Positions 17,605-26,240 of a stretch of DNA of 53,316 bases are shown here, one piece after another. A model generated the notes under the pieces. The model was not told the DNA's origin. It worked only from the letters and a program-made list of their open reading frames with translations, and ran no database searches. This DNA is from Acidobacteriota bacterium (GTDB lineage Bacteria > Acidobacteriota > JAAYUB01): assembly GCA_029565065.1 (NCBI GenBank), contig JAKQOW010000137.1, positions 1 through 53,316 on the forward strand, given 5' to 3'. Positions within the stretch are counted from its first letter, which is position 1; each line of letters opens with the position of its first letter. Position numbers and translations under genes: made by a program.

Positions 17605-17606
17605 GC

Positions 17607-18128
17607 ATGGAAGCACTCAAACAGATCGTGCGCGAGATCCCCGATTTTCCCAAGCCGGGCATCCTGTTCTACGACATCACCACGCTGCTGCGCGACGCGA
17701 AGGGCTTCGCTGAGGTCATCGACATCTTCGCCCGCCACTACCGCGACCAGAAGCTGGAGGCCGTGGTGGGCGTCGAGGCGCGCGGATTCATCTTCGCCGC
17801 CGCCGTGGCCAACCGCCTGGGCCTGGGGTTCATCCCCGTGCGGAAACCCGGCAAGCTGCCGTACCGCACGGTGAGCCAGTCGTACCAGCTCGAGTACGGC
17901 ACCGACACCCTCGAGATGCACGCCGACGCCGTCCGCCGGGGAGACCGGATCCTGCTCATCGACGACCTGATGGCCACCGGCGGCACCGCCCGGGCGGTCG
18001 CCGAGATGGTCCGGGGGCAGGGGGGAGAGGTGGCCGGCATGGGCTTCGTCATCGAGCTCGAATTCCTGAGCGGCCGCAAGTTCCTGCCCGAATATGAAAT
18101 CTTTTCAATCCTGAAGTATCAGAAGTAG
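17607..18128 (+). CDS. apt: Adenine phosphoribosyltransferase
   Basis: A 173-residue purine-salvage enzyme making AMP from adenine and PRPP. It shows the APRT N-terminus IPDFPKPGILFYDITTLL, the VGVEARGFIF segment and the PRPP loop ILLIDDLMATGGTARA (115-130). ATG at 17607 starts 2 bases after the acyP stop. Length is typical. Confidence 0.97.
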   Translation: MEALKQIVREIPDFPKPGILFYDITTLLRDAKGFAEVIDIFARHYRDQKLEAVVGVEARGFIFAAAVANRLGLGFIPVRKPGKLPYRTVSQSYQLEYGTDTLEMHADAVRRGDRILLIDDLMATGGTARAVAEMVRGQGGEVAGMGFVIELEFLSGRKFLPEYEIFSILKYQK

Positions 18129-18169
18129 ATCGCGACCCGCAGAAATTGCAAGCGGATCAGGTAATTCGG

Positions 18170-18198
18170 TTGACAAAGCCGGCAAATAGTGCTAAAAG
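18170..18198 (+). promoter_or_regulatory. Predicted promoter of tRNA-Arg(CCT)
   Basis: TTGACA (18170-18175), a 17-base spacer ending in an extended -10 TG at 18190-18191, then TAAAAG (18193-18198). It lies 31 bases upstream of the tRNA. Confidence 0.65.
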
Positions 18199-18229
18199 CA
18201 CATTCTTATTTTTCGGGCGGACAGGTTTC

Positions 18230-18303
18230 GCGCCTGTAGCTCAGGAGGATAGAGCACCGGATTCCTAATCCGGGTGTCGGGGGTTCAAATCCCTCCAGGC
18301 GCA
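18230..18303 (+). tRNA. tRNA-Arg (anticodon CCT)
   Basis: A 74-base cloverleaf. The acceptor stem is GCGCCTG/CAGGCGC with discriminator A and no encoded CCA, unlike the two tRNA-Pro genes. The anticodon arm CCGGA/TCCGG holds loop TTCCTAA, with anticodon CCT at 18264-18266. It reads AGG codons. Confidence 0.95.
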
Positions 18304-18338
18304 AAAATAGGTAATCATCGCAATAAGGTGGTTTGAAC

Positions 18339-19112
18339 GTGGGCAAGCGACTGACACGCAAAGAAATCAAGAAAAAAGATCCCATCACCGAAGCCCTGCA
18401 GAAGTTCTGGGCCCTGTGCCTGGATAACCGGCGGTACCTCGTGATCGGTCTCTCGGTGATCCTGGGCGCGGTCATCCTCGTCATGCTGGGCACGCTCTGG
18501 TACAACCGATCCCAGTCCTCGCGGGCCACGGCCCTGCAGGAGGCGCGAGAGATCTACAACGCCCGGGTGGACACCACCCTCAAGGCGCCGCAGGACGGCG
18601 TGTACCCCAGCGAAACCGCCAAGTACGAGGCGGCGCTGAAAGCCTTCCAGGGCGTCGAACAGAGTTACGGCAGCGCCCAGGAAGGCCTGTTGGCCACCTA
18701 CTACAAAGGCGTCTGCCAGCGCGAGCTCGGCCGGGCCGCCGATGCGGAACAGACGTTCCGCGCCGTGCTCCAGGACGCCGACGATCCGTTCATGGCCCAG
18801 GTGGTCAAGCTGGCGCTGGCCGAGACGCTCCGGGTGCAGCACAAGTACGATGCGGCGCTCCCCCTCCTGAACGAGCTCAGCCAGGCCACCAACCCGGCCG
18901 TCACCAGCGAGAGCGTTGCCTACACCAAGGCGCTCTGCCTGGAGGAGAAGGGCAACCTCAAGGAAGCCTATGACGTCCTCAAGGCCGCGAAGGCGGACTT
19001 GGATGAGAAGGGCAAGAGTGGGGACTTTTTCAGTCCGTACGAATCCGTCATCAGCAGCCGGATCGAATTCCTGAAAGCCCGTCTGGGTGACGCGCGCCCG
19101 GCCAATTCCTGA
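18339..19112 (+). CDS. Single-span membrane TPR protein (YfgM/TPR_21-like)
   Basis: A 257-residue protein. A basic cytoplasmic N-terminus (KRLTRKEIKKKDP) precedes one membrane helix at about residues 31-55 (YLVIGLSVILGAVILVMLGT). A periplasmic part with tetratricopeptide-like helical pairs follows (TYYKGVCQRELGRAADAEQT, AYTKALCLEEKGNLKEAYDV). The arrangement resembles YfgM, an accessory subunit at the Sec translocon that binds periplasmic chaperones; the family assignment is moderate. GTG at 18339 is chosen for the AAGGTGG about 8 bases upstream. It begins 35 bases after tRNA-Arg. Confidence 0.75.
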   Translation: MGKRLTRKEIKKKDPITEALQKFWALCLDNRRYLVIGLSVILGAVILVMLGTLWYNRSQSSRATALQEAREIYNARVDTTLKAPQDGVYPSETAKYEAALKAFQGVEQSYGSAQEGLLATYYKGVCQRELGRAADAEQTFRAVLQDADDPFMAQVVKLALAETLRVQHKYDAALPLLNELSQATNPAVTSESVAYTKALCLEEKGNLKEAYDVLKAAKADLDEKGKSGDFFSPYESVISSRIEFLKARLGDARPANS

Positions 19113-19167
19113 CGTCGGGTCGCCGAATCCGCTCCGACGGACCGCAGCCGGACTCGAGAGTAGACTG

Positions 19168-19695
19168 ATGTTTTTGGATATTTCAAAACTCGAAGTCGAG
19201 ACCGTCCGCCACGAATACACGTTCACACCGGCGGAAGTGGGATTCGACTACAAGGGGTACGAGCTGGCGGACGCGTTCAGCCTGAACGTGGAGGTCACGA
19301 AGAACAGCCGCCAGGAAGTCCTGATCAAGGGAACGATCACGGGTCCGGTGCGGGTGTTCTGCGACCGCTGCCTGGAACCGTTTGTGCTGGCGATCAACCC
19401 GTCGTTCCAGATCGCCATGATTCCGGCCCGGACAGCCGGCGACGAGACCGAGGACGAGATCGAGGCGGATCGACTGGACGAGAACGTCTATACCGATCCG
19501 CGGATCTCCCTCACGGACCTGATGACCGAGCAGATCATCCTGAACCTGCCGGCCAAGATGCTGTGCCAGCAGGAGTGCCAGGGGCTCTGCGCCCGCTGCG
19601 GCGCCAATCTCAACCAGGGCGAATGCGCGTGCACCGCCGCCGAATCCGATCCCCGCTGGATGCTGCTGCGGGAAATGAAAAAACGAATGAAGTAG
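19168..19695 (+). CDS. yceD: YceD/DUF177 family 23S rRNA accumulation protein
   Basis: A 175-residue protein of the DUF177 family, which is almost always encoded directly before rpmF, as here. It shows the family cysteine pair CDRCLEPF (residues 65-72) and a second, plentiful cysteine cluster CQQECQGLCARCGANLNQGE typical of Gram-positive-like members. ATG at 19168 begins MFLDISKLE. The family is linked to 23S rRNA metabolism and L32 supply. Confidence 0.9.
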   Translation: MFLDISKLEVETVRHEYTFTPAEVGFDYKGYELADAFSLNVEVTKNSRQEVLIKGTITGPVRVFCDRCLEPFVLAINPSFQIAMIPARTAGDETEDEIEADRLDENVYTDPRISLTDLMTEQIILNLPAKMLCQQECQGLCARCGANLNQGECACTAAESDPRWMLLREMKKRMK

Positions 19696-19708
19696 TAAGG
19701 AGACTTCG

Positions 19709-19894
19709 ATGGCCCACCCCAAACACCGACATTCCCACACCCGGACGCACAAGCGGCGGGCTCATGATGCGCTGGAAAACAAGAGCATCTCCCTCTGCCC
19801 GAACTGCCGGGAGGCGAAGCTGCCCCACCGAGCGTGCCCGCACTGCGGTTACTACCGGGGCCGCCAGGTGATCGCCGTCAAGAAGGAAGAATAA
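19709..19894 (+). CDS. rpmF: Ribosomal protein L32
   Basis: A 61-residue zinc-binding ribosomal protein (HTRTHKRRAHDAL), with four cysteines C30, C33, C43 and C46 (CPNC, CPHC) forming the zinc ribbon. AAGGAGAC precedes the ATG. It sits between yceD and plsX in the usual order. Confidence 0.97.
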   Translation: MAHPKHRHSHTRTHKRRAHDALENKSISLCPNCREAKLPHRACPHCGYYRGRQVIAVKKEE

Positions 19895-19909
19895 GAGCGC
19901 TGGAGCAGT

Positions 19910-20947
19910 ATGGGCGCCGAACCTACGTTCCGGGTGGCCGTGGATGCGATGGGGAGCGACAACCATCCCGGTCCGGAGGTACTCGGAGTCGTGCAGGCTC
20001 TGAAGCAGTACCCCGGCACCCAGGCCATCCTGGTGGGCGACCGCAAGGTGATCGAGCAGCACCTCCAGGAGGTGCCCGCGGCCGGTCTGCCGCTGGAGAT
20101 CGTGCATACCGATGAGTGCATCGGCATGAGCGAGCATCCGGTCATGGCCATCCGGAAGAAAAAGAACAACTCGATGCGCCTGGCCATGAACCTGATCAAG
20201 GAAGGCCGGGCGGACGGCTTCATCACCGCGGGCAACACCGGGGCCGGCATGACCCTGGCCAAACTCGTGCTCGGCGCCTGCCGCGGCGTGGACCGGCCGG
20301 CGCTGGCCACCGTGGTCCCCTCCATCAAGGGCACGACGATCATCGTGGACGTCGGCGCCAACGTCGATTGCAAGCCCCTGCACCTCGAGCAGTTCGCCAT
20401 TATGGGGCACGTCTACGCCAAGATGATCTTCGGCATCGACCGGCCCCGGATCGCCCTCCTGTCCATCGGCGAGGAGGAGATCAAGGGCAACGACCTGATC
20501 AAGGAAGTCCACCAGGCGCTGAAACATGCGCAGCTCAACTTCGTGGGTAACATCGAGGGGCGCGACGTTTATGTCGGCGACGTGGACGTCGTGGTGTGCG
20601 ACGGCTTCGTGGGCAACGTGGCTCTCAAGATCAGCGAGGGGGTCATCGCCGCCATCATGCACCTGCTGAAAAAGGAGCTCGCCAGCGGGCTCCCCACGCA
20701 GGTGGGCGCCCTGCTGACCAGACCCGCCTTCCGCAAGCTGAAGAAGAAGATCGACTACTCCGAGTACGGCGGCGCGCCGCTGTTGGGCGTGCGCTCGCCC
20801 GTCATCATCGGCCACGGCCGCTCCAACGCCAATGCGATCAAGAACGCCATCCGGGTGGTCCGTGAGTTTCATCTCCAACAGATGTCCAGCAAGATCGAAC
20901 AGGAAATCGAACTGTTCATGCAGAAAAACCGCCAACGTGAGGTCTGA
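19910..20947 (+). CDS. plsX: Phosphate acyltransferase PlsX
   Basis: A 345-residue soluble enzyme converting acyl-ACP to acyl-phosphate for phospholipid synthesis. Family stretches are VAVDAMGSDNHPGPEVLG, FITAGNTGAGMTLA, VDVGANVDCKPLHLEQFAIMG and the EYGGAPLLGV near the C-terminus. Starting 15 bases after rpmF, it follows the standard yceD-rpmF-plsX order. The gene after it is not fabH as in many bacteria. Confidence 0.97.
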   Translation: MGAEPTFRVAVDAMGSDNHPGPEVLGVVQALKQYPGTQAILVGDRKVIEQHLQEVPAAGLPLEIVHTDECIGMSEHPVMAIRKKKNNSMRLAMNLIKEGRADGFITAGNTGAGMTLAKLVLGACRGVDRPALATVVPSIKGTTIIVDVGANVDCKPLHLEQFAIMGHVYAKMIFGIDRPRIALLSIGEEEIKGNDLIKEVHQALKHAQLNFVGNIEGRDVYVGDVDVVVCDGFVGNVALKISEGVIAAIMHLLKKELASGLPTQVGALLTRPAFRKLKKKIDYSEYGGAPLLGVRSPVIIGHGRSNANAIKNAIRVVREFHLQQMSSKIEQEIELFMQKNRQREV

Positions 20948-20949
20948 TT

Positions 20950-22119
20950 ATGTGGGATATGGCACTGACCGAGGAGCAGAAGGAAATCCGGGACCTGGCC
21001 CGCAGGATCGCCAGGGAGCAGATCGAGCCGGTCCGCGCCGAACTGGACGAGAAAGAGGAGTTTCCCTGGGCGATCATGAAGGTGCTGGCCGAGGCGGGCC
21101 TGTTCGGCGTGTACATCCCGGAGGAGTACGGCGGATTCGGCAAGGGCATCTATGAGCTGTGCCTCGTGACCGAGGAGCTCAGCAAGGTCTGCGGCGGCGT
21201 GGCGGTGAGCTACGCGGCCTGCGGCCTCGGCTCCTACCCCTTCATCCTGATGGGGAGCGAGGAACAGAAGAAGAAGTACCTGCCGCAAATCGCCAGCGGC
21301 GAGAAGCTGGCCGCCTTCTGCATCACCGAGAGCGGCGCCGGCTCCGACGCCGGGGGCATCCGCACCGTCGCGCGCAAGGACGGCGACTACTATTACCTCA
21401 CCGGCACCAAGCAGTGGATCACCAACGGGTCGGTGGCCGACATCTACACTGTCATCGCCCTGACCGACAAGTCGAAGGGGCCGCGGGGTGCCTCGGCGTT
21501 CATCGTGGAGAAGGACTTCCCGGGCCTGTCGTTCGGCAAGAAGGAGAAGAAGCTGGGCATCCGCGCCTCGTCCACCACCGAGGTGGTCCTCGACGAGTGC
21601 CGGGTGCCGAAGGAAAACCTGATCAGCCGCGAGGGGATGGGCTTCATCGTGGCCATGCGCACCTTCGACCACACCCGCCCCGGCGTGGCGGCCCAGGCGC
21701 TGGGCATCGCCGGCGGGGCCTTCGAGTACGCCCTCCAATACGCGCACACCCGCAAGCAGTTCGGCAAGCCCATCAGCTCCTTCCAGGCCGTCAACCACAT
21801 GCTGGCCGACATGGCCACGCAGATCGAGGCGTCCCGGGCGCTGATCTACAGCACGGCCCAGATGATCGACGCCGGCAAGGCCAAGAACATCTCGAAGCTG
21901 TCGGCGATGTGCAAGCTGCTGGCGTCGGACACCGCCATGAAGGTGACCACCGACGCCATTCAGATCTTGGGCGGCTACGGCTACATGAAGGACTATCCCG
22001 TGGAAAAAATGTTCCGGGACGCCAAGATCACCCAGATCTACGAGGGCACCAACCAGATCCAGCGCAACGTCATCGCATCCGAGCTGATCAAGGAAGTCGT
22101 CTCGGAGCACAAGAAGTAA
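20950..22119 (+). CDS. Acyl-CoA dehydrogenase (in the fabH position)
   Basis: A 389-residue FAD flavoenzyme introducing an alpha,beta double bond into acyl-CoA and passing electrons to ETF. Domains are in order: N-terminal helices with EEYGGFGKG, the beta domain with CITESGAGSDAGG and TGTKQWITNGS, and the C-terminal helices with the conserved ILGGYGYMKDYPVEKMFRD. The short-chain catalytic Glu is in TQIYEGTNQIQRN. ATG at 20950 is 2 bases after plsX. Lying between plsX and fabD, it could act with EtfBA encoded further down the same cluster. Substrate length cannot be read from the sequence. Confidence 0.94.
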   Translation: MWDMALTEEQKEIRDLARRIAREQIEPVRAELDEKEEFPWAIMKVLAEAGLFGVYIPEEYGGFGKGIYELCLVTEELSKVCGGVAVSYAACGLGSYPFILMGSEEQKKKYLPQIASGEKLAAFCITESGAGSDAGGIRTVARKDGDYYYLTGTKQWITNGSVADIYTVIALTDKSKGPRGASAFIVEKDFPGLSFGKKEKKLGIRASSTTEVVLDECRVPKENLISREGMGFIVAMRTFDHTRPGVAAQALGIAGGAFEYALQYAHTRKQFGKPISSFQAVNHMLADMATQIEASRALIYSTAQMIDAGKAKNISKLSAMCKLLASDTAMKVTTDAIQILGGYGYMKDYPVEKMFRDAKITQIYEGTNQIQRNVIASELIKEVVSEHKK

Positions 22120-22135
22120 AGGAGTGTCGGACCGC

Positions 22136-23074
22136 ATGAGCAAGATTGCGTTCATCTTCCCCGGCCAGGCATCCCAGTACTCGGGCATGGGCCGGGAGAT
22201 TCATGACAGCCACCCCGAGGCCGCGACCGTGTTCCGGCGCGCCGACGAGGTCCTCGGCTTCCCCCTGTCCGCCATGTGTTTCCAGGGATCGGAAGACGAG
22301 CTGAAGCTCACCGAAAACACCCAGCCCGCCATCCTGACCGTCAGCACCGCCGTCCTGCGGGTGCTCCAGCAGCGCGGCCTGAAACCCGACTTCGTCGCCG
22401 GGCATAGCCTGGGCGAGTATTCCGCCCTCGTCGCCGCCGGCAGCCTGTCGTTTGAGGACGCGGTGCTCGCCGTCCGCAAGCGGGGCCGCTACATGCAGGA
22501 GGCGGTCCCGGTGGGCGTCGGCGCGATGGCGGCCTGCATGGGCATGGACCTGGCGACCGTCGAGAGCGTCTGCGCCGCGGTCCGCGAAGGTCAGGTGCTG
22601 GTGCCGGCCAACATCAATTGCCCGGGGCAGATCGTCGTGGCCGGCCACGCCGAGCCCGTGGACCGGGCCATTGCGTACGCCAAGAAGCAGGGCCTGGGCC
22701 GAATGATCCGTCTGCCCGTGAGCGCGCCGTTCCACTGCGAGCTCATGCGGCCGGCGCAGGAGAAGATGGCCCAGGACCTCGGCCGGATCGCGTTCGGCGA
22801 CCTGGCGGTGCCTCTCGTCACCAACGTGGACGCCCGGTTCATCACCGCGGGCGCGGACGCACGGGACAGCCTGGTCCGCCAGGTGACCGGCTCGGTCCGG
22901 TGGCAGGCGTCGGTGGAGGGGCTGGCCGCTGCGGGCGCCGACGTGTTCATCGAAGTGGGACCCAAGACGGTCCTGTCGCAGATGGTGCGCAAGATCAGCG
23001 CGGCGGCCCGGACGTTCGCGGTGGAGAAACCCGCCGAGGTCGACGCCGTGCTGGCCGCGCTCAAGACCGCGTGA
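22136..23074 (+). CDS. fabD: Malonyl-CoA:ACP transacylase
   Basis: A 312-residue enzyme loading malonyl groups onto ACP. It shows FPGQASQYSGMGRE, the nucleophile elbow GHSLGEYSAL, the Arg-containing KRGRYMQEAVPVG and the catalytic His in VSAPFHCELM. AAAGGAG at 22118-22124 precedes the ATG at 22136; an in-frame GTG at 22124 overlaps that site and is unlikely. Confidence 0.97.
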   Translation: MSKIAFIFPGQASQYSGMGREIHDSHPEAATVFRRADEVLGFPLSAMCFQGSEDELKLTENTQPAILTVSTAVLRVLQQRGLKPDFVAGHSLGEYSALVAAGSLSFEDAVLAVRKRGRYMQEAVPVGVGAMAACMGMDLATVESVCAAVREGQVLVPANINCPGQIVVAGHAEPVDRAIAYAKKQGLGRMIRLPVSAPFHCELMRPAQEKMAQDLGRIAFGDLAVPLVTNVDARFITAGADARDSLVRQVTGSVRWQASVEGLAAAGADVFIEVGPKTVLSQMVRKISAAARTFAVEKPAEVDAVLAALKTA

Positions 23075-23084
23075 GGAGGAGATG

Positions 23085-23819
23085 ATGGACAAGCCCGTGG
23101 CGGTGGTGACCGGCGGAGCCCGCGGCATCGGGGCCGCCATCGCGGACGCCCTGCTTGGGACCGGTTTCGCGGTGGCCGTCGCCGACATGGACCTGGCGAC
23201 CGCCGAGGCGCTGGTGGCGTCCAAGGGATTGCCGGCCGGCGAGTTCCGCGCCTATCAGCTCAACGTGACCGACGAAGGCGGAGTGGCCGCCGTGTTCAAG
23301 CAGCTGCAGGCGGATTTCGGTCGGATCGACGTCCTGGTCAACAACGCCGGCATCAACCAGGACAACCTGATCATGCGGATGAAAATCGAACAGTGGCAGC
23401 GGGTCCTGGATGTCAATCTGACCGGCAGCTTCCTGTGCACCCGGGCGGTGATTCCGGTGATGATGCGGCAGCGCGCGGGCCGTATCATCAATATCGCCTC
23501 GGTGGTCGGCGAGATGGGCAACGCCGGCCAGGCCAACTACTGCGCGACGAAGGCTGGGCTCATCGGCTTCACCAAGGCGGTGGCGCGCGAAGTGGCCTCC
23601 CGCAACATCACGGTCAACGCCGTGGCGCCGGGTTACATCGATACCGAGATGACCCGGAATCTGCCCGAGGCGGTGAAGCAGGAGTTCAGCCGCAACATCG
23701 CGCTCGGCCGACCCGGCCAGCCGGAGGATGTCGCCCACGCGGTGGCGTTCCTCGCCGGTCCGGGCGCCGCCTACATCACCGGCTTCGTGCTGGATGTCAA
23801 CGGCGGCATGTACATGTAA
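23085..23819 (+). CDS. fabG: 3-oxoacyl-ACP reductase
   Basis: A 244-residue short-chain dehydrogenase. NADP-binding TGGARGIGAAIA, the NNAGI motif, catalytic Ser in NIASVVGEMG, YCATK with Tyr/Lys, and a C-terminal GFVLDVNGGMYM are all present. ATGs at 23082 and 23085 are adjacent; AGGAGG at 23074-23079 fits 23085 better (5-base spacing). Confidence 0.96.
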   Translation: MDKPVAVVTGGARGIGAAIADALLGTGFAVAVADMDLATAEALVASKGLPAGEFRAYQLNVTDEGGVAAVFKQLQADFGRIDVLVNNAGINQDNLIMRMKIEQWQRVLDVNLTGSFLCTRAVIPVMMRQRAGRIINIASVVGEMGNAGQANYCATKAGLIGFTKAVAREVASRNITVNAVAPGYIDTEMTRNLPEAVKQEFSRNIALGRPGQPEDVAHAVAFLAGPGAAYITGFVLDVNGGMYM

Positions 23820-23863
23820 ATCGCGATTAACCGTTATCAACAACTTTTCGAGTGGAGGATATC

Positions 23864-24106
23864 ATGGCCAGTATCGAACAGAAAGTGAAGGAGATCATCG
23901 TCGAGCGGCTGGGTGTCAACGAAGCGGATGTGACTCCGGAAGCGTCCTTCATCGATGATCTGGGCGCCGACTCCCTGGACACCGTGGAGCTGGTGATGGC
24001 CTTCGAAGACGGGTTCGGTATCGAGATCCCGGACGAGGACGCCGAAAAGATCACGAACGTGGCGCAGGCCATCGAGTACATCAAGGAAAAGGCCGCTGAC
24101 GCCTAA
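23864..24106 (+). CDS. acpP: Acyl carrier protein
   Basis: An 80-residue acidic carrier protein. The phosphopantetheine site Ser37 lies in [18 protein letters not shown] at 23864 follows GTGGAGG. A perfect hairpin lies between this gene and fabF and may hold acpP mRNA above that of fabF. Confidence 0.97.
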   Translation: MASIEQKVKEIIVERLGVNEADVTPEASFIDDLGADSLDTVELVMAFEDGFGIEIPDEDAEKITNVAQAIEYIKEKAADA

Positions 24107-24124
24107 CCATTGAGCACAACATCC

Positions 24125-24150
24125 GAGGGGAAGCGCATGCGCTTCCCCTC
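24125..24150 (+). terminator. Perfect hairpin between acpP and fabF
   Basis: Arms GAGGGGAAGCGC (24125-24136) and GCGCTTCCCCTC (24139-24150) are perfectly complementary around AT, followed by AATTTATC and not a clean T tract. It could be a partial terminator or a stabilising 3' hairpin that raises acpP transcript relative to downstream genes. It starts 18 bases after the acpP stop and ends 24 bases before the fabF start. Confidence 0.6.
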
Positions 24151-24174
24151 AATTTATCTACAAGGGAAAAAACG

Positions 24175-25419
24175 ATGAACACTCGTCGAGTCGTAGTGAC
24201 CGGTGTGGGCATGGTGTCGGCCACGGGGACCGGGACCGACAAAGCCTGGCAGAATATCGTCGCCGGCGTCAGCGGCGTGGGTCCCATCACCCTGTTCGAC
24301 GCCGCCGAATTTTCGGTGCGGATCGCCGCGGAAGTTAGGGATTTCAACCCGGAAGACTTCATGGACAAGAAAGAGGTCCGGAAGTACGACCGGTTCATCC
24401 ACTTCGCCCTGGCCGCGTCCGAGTTCGCCGTGAAGGGCTCCGGGCTGCCGCTGGAGGCCACGGATCTGAACCGGGCCGGCGTGTACATCGGCTCGGGGAT
24501 AGGCGGATTCGCCACCATCGAGGCCGAGCACGAGAAGCTGCTCAAGGGCGGCCCGCGGAAGATCTCGCCCTACTTCATCCCGGCCACGATCATCAATCTG
24601 GCTTCGGGGATGGTCTCGATCAAGTTCGGCCTCAAGGGCCCGAACTGCGCCTGCTGCACGGCGTGCGCCACGTCGTCGCACGCGCTGGGCGATTCGTTCC
24701 GGATCATCCAGCGGGGCGACGCCGATGTCATGATCGCCGGCGGCTCCGAGGCGGCGATCACACCCATGGGCGTCGGCGGATTCGCGGCCATGCGGGCGAT
24801 CTCGGCGCGGAACGACAATCCCACCGCCGCCAGCCGTCCCTTCGACAAGGAGCGGGACGGCTTCGTCGTGGGCGAGGGCGCCGGCGTCCTCGTGCTCGAG
24901 GAGCTGGACCACGCCCGCCGGCGGGGCGCGCCGATCGTGGCCGAGATCGTCGGCTACGGGATGACCGGAGACGCCTTCCACATCACCGCGCCGCCACCCG
25001 ATGGCGACGGGGCGTGCCGCGCCATGCTGGCGGCCGTCCATGACGCCGGCATCCGGCCGGAGGACGTGGACTACATCAATGCCCACGGCACCTCGACGCC
25101 GTTCAACGACAAGCTGGAGACCATCGCCATCAAGCGGGCGTTCGGCGATCACGCCACCCGGCTGCGGATCAGCTCCACCAAGTCGATGACCGGCCACCTG
25201 CTGGGTGCCGCCGGCGGACTGGAGGGGGCCATCACCGCGCTGGCGCTCCGCGACCAGGTGATCCCGCCCACGATCAACTATGAATTTCCCGACCCGGAGT
25301 GCGACCTGAACTACACGCCCAACGTCGCGGCGCGCGTGCCGCTGCGTTACGCGCTGTCCAACTCGTTCGGCTTCGGCGGGACGAACGCGGTCCTGCTCTT
25401 CAAGCGGTACGAAGCCTGA
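24175..25419 (+). CDS. fabF: 3-oxoacyl-ACP synthase II
   Basis: A 414-residue condensing enzyme for fatty-acid elongation. The active-site Cys is in [16 protein letters not shown], the two catalytic histidines in [11 protein letters not shown] and [13 protein letters not shown], and the C-terminal [14 protein letters not shown] is intact. The ATG at 24175 has only a weak AAGGG upstream. Confidence 0.97.
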   Translation: MNTRRVVVTGVGMVSATGTGTDKAWQNIVAGVSGVGPITLFDAAEFSVRIAAEVRDFNPEDFMDKKEVRKYDRFIHFALAASEFAVKGSGLPLEATDLNRAGVYIGSGIGGFATIEAEHEKLLKGGPRKISPYFIPATIINLASGMVSIKFGLKGPNCACCTACATSSHALGDSFRIIQRGDADVMIAGGSEAAITPMGVGGFAAMRAISARNDNPTAASRPFDKERDGFVVGEGAGVLVLEELDHARRRGAPIVAEIVGYGMTGDAFHITAPPPDGDGACRAMLAAVHDAGIRPEDVDYINAHGTSTPFNDKLETIAIKRAFGDHATRLRISSTKSMTGHLLGAAGGLEGAITALALRDQVIPPTINYEFPDPECDLNYTPNVAARVPLRYALSNSFGFGGTNAVLLFKRYEA

Positions 25420-25444
25420 AGTCCCGCGCCCAATCGGAGGTGGC

Positions 25445-26221
25445 ATGAAAATCGGAGTCTGCATCAAGAAAGTCCCCGACACGGAAACCCGTATCCGGAT
25501 CGCGCCCGACGGCCGGCAGGTGAGCCTCGAAGGCGTATCCTTCATCATCTCGCCGTATGACGAGTTTGCCATCGAAGCCGCGCTGCAGCTCAAGGAGAAG
25601 GCCGGCCAGGGCGAGGTGGTCGTCATCGCCGTCGGCGACGAGGATACCGGCAAGGTGATGCGCAACGCGCTGGCCATGGGCGCCGACCGGGCTGTCCTGG
25701 TGACCGACCCGGCCGTTGTCGAGGCCGAGCCGTACGACGTCGCCCGGATCCTGGCAGCCGTCGCCCGCAAGGAGGGCGTCGAGCTCCTGCTCTTCGGCAA
25801 ACAGGGCGTGGGTCAGGATTACCAGCAGGTGCCGACGCTGACCGCCGAGTTGCTGGGCTGGCCGGCCGCCGCCGTGGTGGTCGGGCTGGATGTCGCCGGC
25901 GGCGAGCTGACCGCCACCCGCGAGATCGATGGCGGCGAGGAAGTCGACCGGCTGTCCCTGCCGGCGGTCGTGTCGGCCCAGAAGGGGCTCAACACCCCGC
26001 GTTACGCGTCGTTGAAGGGAATCATGGCGGCCAAGAAGAAGACCATCGAGACGCACGCCCTCGCCGCGCTGGGCCTGGCCCCGCTGGCGCAGCGGAGCTG
26101 GGAGGTGGTTCGGCTGGAAATGCCGCCCGCCCGTGCCGCCGGCCGGCTCATCGACGGCGAGCCCGAGGCCCAGGTGAAGCAGCTGGTGGAGCTTCTGCAT
26201 ACGGAAGCGAAGGTGCTCTGA
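25445..26221 (+). CDS. etfB: Electron transfer flavoprotein beta subunit
   Basis: A 258-residue subunit that pairs with EtfA to accept electrons from acyl-CoA dehydrogenases. It shows the N-terminal CIKKVPDTETRI, an acidic ISPYDEFAIEAAL, FGKQGVGQDYQQVP (the AMP-binding region) and the recognition-loop LKGIMAAKKKTIET. GGAGGTGG precedes the ATG. A canonical (non-bifurcating) ETF is likely from its acyl-CoA dehydrogenase neighbour. Confidence 0.96.
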   Translation: MKIGVCIKKVPDTETRIRIAPDGRQVSLEGVSFIISPYDEFAIEAALQLKEKAGQGEVVVIAVGDEDTGKVMRNALAMGADRAVLVTDPAVVEAEPYDVARILAAVARKEGVELLLFGKQGVGQDYQQVPTLTAELLGWPAAAVVVGLDVAGGELTATREIDGGEEVDRLSLPAVVSAQKGLNTPRYASLKGIMAAKKKTIETHALAALGLAPLAQRSWEVVRLEMPPARAAGRLIDGEPEAQVKQLVELLHTEAKVL

Positions 26222-26240
26222 GAGAGGAAGGGAGACAATC

